From an uncultured Eggerthella sp. (GTDB lineage: Bacteria; Actinomycetota; Coriobacteriia; Coriobacteriales; Eggerthellaceae): DNA of 10,833 nucleotides. The stretch spans positions 1 through 10,833 of the forward strand of contig URVA01000042.1 of assembly GCA_900551155.1 (NCBI GenBank), read 5' to 3'. Of the stretch, positions 6,173 through 10,833 are shown piece by piece. A program made the translations under genes and the position numbers. The notes under the pieces are model-generated. The model was not told the DNA's origin and did not search any database. It saw nothing but the letters and a program-made list of their open reading frames with translations. How positions within the stretch are numbered: the first letter of the stretch is position 1; each line of letters starts with the position of its first letter.

Positions 6173-6312
6173 AATCAACCCTTTCTGAATTCAAATACAT
6201 TTGGAATATAGGTGAGTTCAGGGTGATAGTCTACCGAAAGTTTTTTCAGGCTTCCAAATACCCACCTTGCTTATGGATGGGAGTCTATATGATAAGATTC
6301 GAGAAGAAATAC

Positions 6313-6331
6313 CAGCCTATTAGGCTGTTTT
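6313..6331 (+). terminator. Weak terminator-like hairpin in the 6179-6426 gap
   Basis: CAGCCT (6313-6318), a 3-nt loop and AGGCTG (6322-6327) are followed by TTTT. The stem has only 6 bp. The 248-bp gap between the divergent GNAT and small acidic genes otherwise holds a TATGAT (6288-6293) that could be a -10 box with a TTGCTT at 6267 (15-bp spacer, short), and an imperfect CCCACC/GGATGGG pair (6261-6281). A short transcript starting near 6300 and ending here, or an attenuator for the gene at 6427, is possible but unproved. Confidence 0.3.
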
Positions 6332-6426
6332 CTATCTCCCTTGTTTAATATTGATAGCATTCCTGGCGACTAATTTGCGCACTGGATAACGCTTTCGTTT
6401 AAGTAGCGAATAGGTAAAGAGTTCTC

Positions 6427-6723
6427 ATGACTGATAAAGAAAAACCCAATTCTCAATCTAATGACCGATGTGCGGTTGAGCTTTGGCGTAGCAATTGGAT
6501 ATACATGGCGGCAGAACATGAGATCAGCGGTTTTTCTCACACAGGTGTATCTGATGAGGCTTTATATGAGACGCTTGTTGAATTGATATCGGGCGGGGCA
6601 GTAACATATGACGATATTGCTGCAGATCCCGATAAGTATTTCAAGTATTCATTGGACTATACGTTTGTCGAGGACACCATTGCTCCTACGGTAGTGGTTA
6701 AGGATGTTCCACCTGCAGGATAA
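6427..6723 (+). CDS. Small acidic protein of unknown function
   Basis: A 98-residue soluble protein, not recognised. It begins with a polar stretch (MTDKEKPNSQSNDR), then RCAVELWRSNWIYMAAEHEISGF, which looks like an amphipathic helix, and an acidic region with TYDDIAADPDKYFKYSLDYTF; it ends in KDVPPAG. There is no signal peptide or membrane segment. The ATG has AAAGAG 5 nt upstream. It stands alone between the divergent GNAT gene (248 bp away) and the convergent trmB (162 bp away). Base composition and the usable ribosome-binding site support a real gene, but no family evidence does. Confidence 0.65.
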   Translation: MTDKEKPNSQSNDRCAVELWRSNWIYMAAEHEISGFSHTGVSDEALYETLVELISGGAVTYDDIAADPDKYFKYSLDYTFVEDTIAPTVVVKDVPPAG

Positions 6724-6790
6724 CTGCATAGAGTGATTGGCGGTTAAAGTTTAGAATCGTACGCGCGCTTTGATAGACGAATTGCATACG

Positions 6791-6818
6791 TTGGTTTAAG
6801 TTAAGTTTTGGTTTAAGT
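6791..6818. repeat. Short direct repeat TTGGTTTAAGT x2
   Basis: Two exact 11-nt copies at 6791-6801 and 6808-6818, separated by TAAGTT, lie between the convergent ends of the small acidic gene and trmB, followed by a G/T-rich tract (6820-6850). No clear terminator for either gene is visible in this 162-bp gap. Confidence 0.6.
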
Positions 6819-6885
6819 GGCGGGCGTGGTGTGTGCAGTGTGCGCGGTGTGGAGATTCGAAAAAGTAATGCTTGCTTGAACTTAT

Positions 6886-7992
6886 CTACGCAATAGGGCG
6901 AGTCCACTCGGACAATCCTTTTTTGCGGCGATTTGCACGACGGCCGCACATGTTGGCAACGCAACCTTGCATGCCGTAGGGGACATGATCTAAATCTTCT
7001 ATGTTTTCAGGTAGGTAGCTTACTAGGCTCAAGGGGGCTGTTTGCTCAATAACTTCTGGCAGAAGTCCTGGTACTGCTTCAAACCCGTATACCTTAATAC
7101 CGTCGCTTATGAGTTTCGATTCGTAGGCGCTTACAGGTTCATTAGGGTACATCGTGCGAACATCATCGGAGTTCCATTTCAGTTCATATCCTGCCAATTC
7201 TAGTTGCGTAAGAGAAAAATCGCGCAAAGGGAAGCTGTCGGTGCGGAGGCGAATCGAAGCATTTGGAGCCAGAATTTCACGATAGGTTAGCAATCTATCG
7301 AGATATGTCAGACGCAGATGTGCTCTTTTCTTTTTCGGGAATGGCGTAGGGAAGTTCAAAAGAATGCCGTCTAATTCCTGATGCGCAAACAACGTAGTAA
7401 GGTCGGGATCGTCCGCGCACATAAATACTGCGTTGGTTACGTTGTGCTCAAGGGCATGTTCGGCACCACGTATCATGCATATCTCTTCGATATCAAGTCC
7501 AACAAAAAGCGTTTCAGGATGAAGCTTCGCAAGAGCAACTGTGTATTCACCTTTTCCGCAACCAAGATCAAGGATTACCTTTTTGTAGAGAGTATTTGTG
7601 CGAGCTGTTTCGGTTTTGTGAGTGTTGAGGCAATCTGTTTCGGGGTTGTTTTCGGTGCGAGTTTCGATGCAGCTTTCGGTGGAATTCTTGGCGGTATTTT
7701 GTGCCGTATAGGTGGCGTCATTTTCGCTGTAGTTTCGTGGCGCATCGTTCGCACTATTGTTAGTGGTGTTTTTGCCGCCATTTTCACGGGGATGTTGAGG
7801 ACCGTTTGCTTTAGTCTGGTATGACTCTATAGCTGCATCGATTATTTCATCTAAGTTTTCGGGCTTTTCAGGTGCCCATGAATGCCATGAACCACGCCAA
7901 TGTTCTGGATTGAATTCAATAGCTTGCGCGCACGTGGTGAGACGTTCTTTTAAAGAAAAGCTTTTTGAAAGACGTGATCGCGGGGTGCGCAC
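6886..7992 (-). CDS. trmB: tRNA (guanine-N7-)-methyltransferase TrmB with Asn/Thr-rich insertion
   Basis: A 368-residue protein that should methylate G46 of tRNAs using S-adenosylmethionine in the cytoplasm. Motifs are LDLGCGKGEYTVALA (141-155, SAM loop), VGLDIE (164-169), NFPTPFPKKKRAHLRL (213-228, replacing the usual FPDPWPKKRH), LRTDSF (249-254) and MYPNEPVSAYESKLISDG (281-298). The family is usually 210-250 residues. The excess comes from about 75 low-complexity residues (about 62-136, rich in Asn and Thr) before the SAM loop, and from a C-terminal extension (about 305-368) ending in a Cys/Arg/Lys-rich tail (CVANMCGRRANRRKKG). GTG 7992 is chosen because AAGGAG lies 6 nt upstream and the family N-terminus VRTPRSRL begins there; an ATG 45 codons upstream lies in the structured leader. 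It may be read from the upstream hydrolase transcript if the terminator at 8131-8166 leaks. Confidence 0.9.
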   Translation of the reverse strand: MRTPRSRLSKSFSLKERLTTCAQAIEFNPEHWRGSWHSWAPEKPENLDEIIDAAIESYQTKANGPQHPRENGGKNTTNNSANDAPRNYSENDATYTAQNTAKNSTESCIETRTENNPETDCLNTHKTETARTNTLYKKVILDLGCGKGEYTVALAKLHPETLFVGLDIEEICMIRGAEHALEHNVTNAVFMCADDPDLTTLFAHQELDGILLNFPTPFPKKKRAHLRLTYLDRLLTYREILAPNASIRLRTDSFPLRDFSLTQLELAGYELKWNSDDVRTMYPNEPVSAYESKLISDGIKVYGFEAVPGLLPEVIEQTAPLSLVSYLPENIEDLDHVPYGMQGCVANMCGRRANRRKKGLSEWTRPIA

Positions 7993-8098
7993 AAGTTTCT
8001 CCTTACGTTGTTGGACATAAAAAAGATCGGGTTTGATAATAGCTAATTTTGACGACGGTAGACAGAAAAAGGCTGCTCTTAGAATTACGGTTACTGGA

Positions 8099-8124
8099 GG
8101 TCCTGGCAATATGCCGATAGGACC
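8099..8124 (-). promoter_or_regulatory. Stem-loop in the trmB leader
   Basis: GGTCCT (8099-8104) pairs with AGGACC (8119-8124) and an inner GGC (8105-8107) with GCC (8113-8115), leaving a 5-nt loop and a 3-nt bulge. It lies between the terminator at 8131-8166 and the trmB start, about 107 bp upstream of the start codon. It may be part of a structured leader. Confidence 0.4.
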
Positions 8125-8130
8125 CAATAG

Positions 8131-8166
8131 AAAAGGCTGCTAGCAAATACGATTACGAGCAGCCTT
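8131..8166 (-). terminator. Rho-independent terminator of the alpha/beta hydrolase gene
   Basis: On the minus strand AAGGCTGCT (8166-8158), a 16-nt loop and AGCAGCCTT (8141-8133) are followed by TTCTATT, beginning 31 bp after the hydrolase stop. A further copy of the 3' arm plus T-run (complement of AAAAGGCTGCT, 8067-8077) lies 56 bp later and could pair with the same 5' arm. Confidence 0.75.
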
Positions 8167-8197
8167 GTACTATTGCTGATTTACGAGTGATTGTTGT

Positions 8198-9127
8198 TTA
8201 GTTTTGCTGATCAAGCCAGTTGATGAGTGTTTCTTCTACGTCGAACTTGATGTCGTCGTAGTTGTGAATTTCGTGGCGATAACCCGAATACAGCTTCGTA
8301 ATAACATCTTCGTGACCAGTATCGATCAGCCAATTGGCAACCTGATATACGCCTTCACCAAAGTTACCAACAGGGTCCTGATCGCCAGCAATTAACAGGA
8401 TGGGCAACTTTTGAGGAACCTTATTGGCCCAATCTTCGCCTTCAATACAAAGCATCATGTCGATAAAGTCACGAAGGCTGATGTTGTGAGTGGGATGCGT
8501 AAAAGCATCAAAGGGATCTTCAGCATGATCCTTCTGAACATAAGGATCATGACAGATCCATTCGTTGCCAAGCGTTGCGCCTTCTGAGCAGCGAGCAAAC
8601 ATCCAACCCATCAATTCATTTACGAAAGCAGGATCGGAATCATGGGCGCCACCTGCTTCAACAACTTGGTCGAGCTTAGCGCGAACTTCATGGGTGTTCT
8701 TAAAGATGCCAGGTGTGCCGCAATAAATTGCGCCAGCCAATTCTTCGCCGTATTTGGCGGAGAAATCACGAGCAATCATGGAGCCCATGGAATGACCAAA
8801 CATGAAGTAGGGAAGATTAGGGTACTTTTCGCACACCAAGTCTTTGAAGAGCTTTTCATCTTCCATCATAGTGTGAGGGCCAGCATCGCCCCAGTCGCCC
8901 CAGGTGTCGTTTGCGATAGCGGTTGCGCCGTGACCAACGTGATCATCTGCTGCGACGATGTAACCCGCGTCCATCAGAGCAACAATCATGTGGAAATAGC
9001 GGCGAGAATGTTCGCCAAAGCCATGTATCAGCTGCACAATGCCTTCTGGTTCGGTGGCAGGCACGTAAATCCAGCCTGTTACCTGGTCACGTCCATTAGA
9101 TGAGGAGAATGTAAGTTCGTGAAGCAT
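8198..9127 (-). CDS. Alpha/beta hydrolase, monoacylglycerol-lipase-like
   Basis: A 309-residue cytoplasmic hydrolase of the serine-aminopeptidase/monoglyceride-lipase group (Hydrolase_4, PF12146). Seen are the oxyanion-hole region IHGFGEHSRRY (34-44), DDHVGHGAT (61-69), the nucleophile elbow GHSMGS (Ser113), the acid at GDQDPV (Asp251) and the base in GYRHEIHNY (His285): a complete Ser-Asp-His triad at family spacing. It likely cleaves monoacylglycerols or other small esters. ATG 9127 is preferred (GGGAAGGGA 5 nt upstream; MLHELTFSS is the family-like start); the longer frame reaching 9250 runs through the promoter region. A TATAAA on the minus strand (9188-9183) and an inverted repeat at 9146-9167 lie upstream. 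It is divergent from the small membrane protein gene at 9298, and followed by a terminator, then trmB. Confidence 0.92.
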   Translation of the reverse strand: MLHELTFSSSNGRDQVTGWIYVPATEPEGIVQLIHGFGEHSRRYFHMIVALMDAGYIVAADDHVGHGATAIANDTWGDWGDAGPHTMMEDEKLFKDLVCEKYPNLPYFMFGHSMGSMIARDFSAKYGEELAGAIYCGTPGIFKNTHEVRAKLDQVVEAGGAHDSDPAFVNELMGWMFARCSEGATLGNEWICHDPYVQKDHAEDPFDAFTHPTHNISLRDFIDMMLCIEGEDWANKVPQKLPILLIAGDQDPVGNFGEGVYQVANWLIDTGHEDVITKLYSGYRHEIHNYDDIKFDVEETLINWLDQQN

Positions 9128-9145
9128 AGCCGTCCCTTCCCTTGG

Positions 9146-9167
9146 GTGTGTATGTTTAGGTACACAC
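9146..9167. promoter_or_regulatory. Inverted repeat GTGTGTA-N8-TACACAC before the hydrolase gene
   Basis: A perfect 7-bp inverted repeat lies 18 bp upstream of the hydrolase start and 16 bp downstream of a minus-strand TATAAA (9188-9183), so it would fall in the early transcribed leader. It has the form of a repressor operator or a 5' mRNA hairpin. No -35 box of quality was found. Confidence 0.45.
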
Positions 9168-9297
9168 TCGCTTACCTTATGATTTATATTAGCAGCTAGA
9201 TTAGAAGATGAAAGTGCGAAACAGGGTAGATGCGGTGCCGCGTATGGCAAAGCAGTGCGGACACGGAGCCTATAAATCTTGAATGATAGGAGTCAGT

Positions 9298-9489
9298 ATG
9301 TCTTTTCTTGATGAAAACGACAACGGCATTATTGATGCTGACAAAGCGGGTAAGGCGCTTTGGGCAGCCGATGAATATGACTCTATTCCTACTGAAGGCG
9401 GTTGTACGTGTCGGTCTATTGTGATTGCTGTTGTTGTGTTGCTAATTGGTGTCGTACTTTTTGTCGAGATTGTTAGTTTTCTGAGCTAA
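9298..9489 (+). CDS. 63-residue single-pass membrane protein with EF-hand-like loop
   Basis: The protein starts MSFLDENDNGIIDADKAGKALW, has a Cys pair in CTCRS (about 36-40), and ends in one hydrophobic helix (IVIAVVVLLIGVVLFVEIVSFL). Residues 5-16, DENDNGIIDADK, match an EF-hand or dockerin calcium loop at positions 1, 3, 5, 6, 8 and 9, but position 12 is Lys instead of Glu/Asp. ATG 9298 has AGGAG (9288-9292) 5 nt upstream, and TATAAA (9271-9276) is a candidate -10 box with no clear -35. It is divergent from the hydrolase gene. It is not recognised as a named family; calcium binding is inference and the Lys makes it doubtful. Confidence 0.7.
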   Translation: MSFLDENDNGIIDADKAGKALWAADEYDSIPTEGGCTCRSIVIAVVVLLIGVVLFVEIVSFLS

Positions 9490-9495
9490 CTAAAT

Positions 9496-9543
9496 TGCGC
9501 GATAAATTGTCGGAATCAGTGTAAGGAACTGCGTGATAAATTG
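9496..9543. repeat. Direct repeat TGCG(C/T)GATAAATTG
   Basis: Copies at 9496-9509 and 9530-9543 (14 nt, one mismatch, 34 bp apart) lie just after the small membrane protein stop. The rest of the 9490-9709 gap holds the probable promoter of the transporter at 9650-9677 and no other gene that I can support. Confidence 0.55.
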
Positions 9544-9649
9544 GCTAAGTCTGAGTAGTTTAGAGTTCCATCTCGTCATAAGTGATGCCGTATTCGGTTT
9601 TCTTCTGGCAAAAAATGCGGTTTAGGAAATAATTATCAATTCATGTGTC

Positions 9650-9677
9650 TTGTCAGTTGAATATACGGTAGTATGTT
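9650..9677 (+). promoter_or_regulatory. Candidate promoter of the MFS transporter
   Basis: TTGTCA (9650-9655, 5 of 6 to the -35 consensus), a 16-bp spacer and TATGTT (9672-9677, 4 of 6 to the -10 consensus). The predicted start near 9684 gives a leader of about 50 nt. Confidence 0.35.
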
Positions 9678-9709
9678 TGCTTGATTTCTTCTTGAGGAAA
9701 AGGCGAAGC

Positions 9710-9733
9710 ATGGATTGGAGAAGCAAGAAATAA
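9710..9733 (+). CDS. Possible 7-codon leader ORF MDWRSKK overlapping the transporter start
   Basis: ATG 9710 has AAGG (9700-9703) 6 nt upstream, reads MDWRSKK and stops at TAA 9731-9733, whose last A is the first base of the transporter ATG (TAATG). This is the geometry of termination-reinitiation coupling. The transporter's own GGAG (9717-9720) is 12 nt from its ATG, longer than ideal, which makes coupling plausible. Existence as a translated peptide is inferred only. Confidence 0.35.
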   Translation: MDWRSKK

Positions 9734-10833
9734 TGAACATTTCACAAAGGCTCGAACGTCTTCCTATGACACCTACCATGAACAAGATCCTCTTAATAGT
9801 TGGCATTGGTTGGCTATTTGATGCTATGGATCAAGGTATGGTCTCAGGTGTTTTGGCAGCAGTGGGCAGCGATTGGGTTTTATCTCCCTTACAGCAGAGC
9901 ATGCTGGCAAGTGCGGGCACCTTTGGCATGATTATTGGTGCGGCATTTTCGGGCATCGCTTCAGATAAGTGGGGTCGTCGTAAGGTAATTCTGTTCACCT
10001 TGCTCATGTATAGTGTAGGAAGTTTTCTTTGCGGCGTTTCTGCTAATTTCACCATGCTTGTTGTGTGCCGCTTTATTACTGGTCTTGGTCTAGGCGGCGA
10101 ATTGCCAGCTGCATCAACTTTGGTAAGCGAGTTTTCCCCCATTAAATATCGTGGTAGAAATGTAGTTCTTTTGGAAAGCTTCTGGGCATGGGGCTGGATT
10201 ATTGCAGCGCTCGTTGCGTACTTGCTTATTCCTGTGTATGGCTGGCGTATAGCCTTTTTGGTTGGAGCTGTTCCAGCTTTATTTGCTGCGGTACTGCGCA
10301 TTATGGTCCCGGAGTCTCCAAGATATCTTGATTTGGTCGGTAAGCATAAACAGGCTGATGAGATTGTTACCAAAATGGAAGCAGAGGCAGATATCGTTGT
10401 TCCCGACAATAAAAAGACACAGTTGAGTGCAATCAAAACTTCTGCGTGGAAATCCTTTTCTCAGTTGTGGTCAAAAAACAATCTTCGTGCCACGTTAGTT
10501 TTGTGGGTTATTTGGTTTGGTATTAATTTTGGTTACTACGGTTTTGTTTTGTGGACGCCAAGCTTGCTGGTAGCTCAGGGATTTTCCTTGGTGCAAAGCT
10601 TTGGTTTTACGGTAATCATGTGTTTGGCTCAGCTTCCCGGCTACTTTAGTGCGGCATGGCTTATTGAGCGAATTGGTAGAAAGAAAGTTCTTATTGCTTA
10701 CTTTGCAGGTACGGCATTTGCTGCATGGCTGTTTGGTCATGCGGGATCGGAAATGGCAGTATTAGCAACGGGTTGCTTGCTTTATTTCTTTGCTCTTGGT
10801 GCTTGGGGTTGCGTGTATTCCTATACGCCCGAG
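9733..10833 (+). CDS. MFS transporter, NiaP-like probable niacin permease (3' end outside window)
   Basis: 367 residues are present and the frame is open at the window end. It is a 12-TM major facilitator of the metabolite:H+ symporter type. Seen are GIGWLFDAMDQGMVSGVL (24-41, TM1 with DxMD), motif A SDKWGRRKV (77-85), RFITGLGLGGELPAASTLVSE (113-133), RGRNVVLLESFWAWGWIIAALVAY across 140-163, PESPRYL (193-199), and a second motif A, ERIGRKKV, after LAQLPGYFSAAWLI. The ELPAASTLVSE, LLESFWAWGW, AQLPGYFSAAWLIE and LGAWGCVYSYTPE stretches closely resemble B. subtilis NiaP, a niacin transporter, so nicotinate uptake is the likely role. Substrates vary in this subfamily, so the gene name is withheld. 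No terminator separates it from the leader ORF. Confidence 0.88.
   Translation, partial: MNISQRLERLPMTPTMNKILLIVGIGWLFDAMDQGMVSGVLAAVGSDWVLSPLQQSMLASAGTFGMIIGAAFSGIASDKWGRRKVILFTLLMYSVGSFLCGVSANFTMLVVCRFITGLGLGGELPAASTLVSEFSPIKYRGRNVVLLESFWAWGWIIAALVAYLLIPVYGWRIAFLVGAVPALFAAVLRIMVPESPRYLDLVGKHKQADEIVTKMEAEADIVVPDNKKTQLSAIKTSAWKSFSQLWSKNNLRATLVLWVIWFGINFGYYGFVLWTPSLLVAQGFSLVQSFGFTVIMCLAQLPGYFSAAWLIERIGRKKVLIAYFAGTAFAAWLFGHAGSEMAVLATGCLLYFFALGAWGCVYSYTPE

Noticed and set aside
6179..6426. A structured small RNA or riboswitch in the gap between the GNAT and small acidic genes
   Set aside because: Only a 6-bp hairpin with a T4 tail and an imperfect second stem are visible; no known riboswitch motif was recognised.
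7381..7824. A 147-codon plus-strand frame with Gly/Ala-rich, membrane-like repeats
   Set aside because: It is the complement of the low-complexity insertion of trmB; the hydrophobic look follows from the repeat composition, and no ribosome-binding site is seen.
7993..8127. A 45-codon N-terminal extension of TrmB from ATG 8127
   Set aside because: It runs through the hairpins of the leader, and GTG 7992 has AAGGAG at ideal spacing and begins the family-like sequence.
9128..9250. A 41-codon extension of the hydrolase gene
   Set aside because: It covers the TATAAA box and inverted repeat; ATG 9127 has a strong ribosome-binding site and the family-like N-terminus.
9831..10436. A 201-codon minus-strand frame inside the MFS transporter gene
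   Set aside because: It is antisense to a confidently identified transporter and has no domain.
1..10833. tRNA, rRNA, CRISPR array, insertion sequence or prophage
   Set aside because: No cloverleaf, regularly spaced repeats, transposase, integrase or terminal inverted repeats with target duplications were seen.

Overview
The window looks like an ordinary chromosomal segment of a bacterium of about 45% GC. The best fit is an actinobacterium of the class Coriobacteriia, judged from the style of its TrmB protein (N-terminus VRTPRSRL and NFPTPFPKKK in place of the usual FPDPWPKK) and of its MFS, OPT and small Cys-containing proteins. This placement rests on remembered family resemblance, not on a search. 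No rRNA, tRNA, CRISPR array, insertion sequence or phage gene was seen.

Layout. 1-1712: the 3' part of an OPT-family oligopeptide transporter gene, closed by a strong bidirectional terminator. 1788-2156 (minus): a small conserved protein ending in a CDCPSC motif. 2157-2346: a divergent regulatory region with nested repeats and a textbook MerR-type promoter (19-bp spacer). 2347-4955 (plus): four genes in a row. They are a TipA-like MerR regulator with an in-frame stop in its DNA-binding domain, an XRE regulator fused to a zinc ribbon, a GyrI-like small-molecule-binding protein, and a YjbR/MmcQ-type protein. 4952-6172 (minus): a membrane-anchored ankyrin-repeat protein and a GNAT acetyltransferase. 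6427-6723 (plus): a small acidic protein of unknown function. 6886-9127 (minus): trmB (tRNA m7G46 methyltransferase) carrying a long Asn/Thr-rich insertion, and upstream of it a monoacylglycerol-lipase-like alpha/beta hydrolase, with a terminator and further hairpins between the two. 9298-9489 (plus): a 63-residue membrane protein with an EF-hand-like loop. 9710 to the end (plus): a possible 7-codon leader ORF overlapping the start of a truncated NiaP-like MFS transporter.

How the genes may work together. The 2.2-5.0 kb block is the most coherent unit. It combines a TipAS-type drug-binding domain, a GyrI-like domain protein, a zinc-ribbon transcription factor and a YjbR-fold protein, a set that suggests a response to small toxic compounds. 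The first gene is interrupted by TAA at codon 43, inside the MerR DNA-binding region, while the 140-residue TipAS part stays open and has its own internal ATG. Streptomyces tipA naturally makes a long activator and a short drug-sequestering form, so this allele would keep only the short form. The remaining genes are housekeeping or transport functions (peptide uptake, probable niacin uptake, tRNA modification, lipid or ester hydrolysis).

Limits: starts were chosen by ribosome-binding site and family start position; promoter calls are weak except the MerR-type one; no searches or folding calculations were run.
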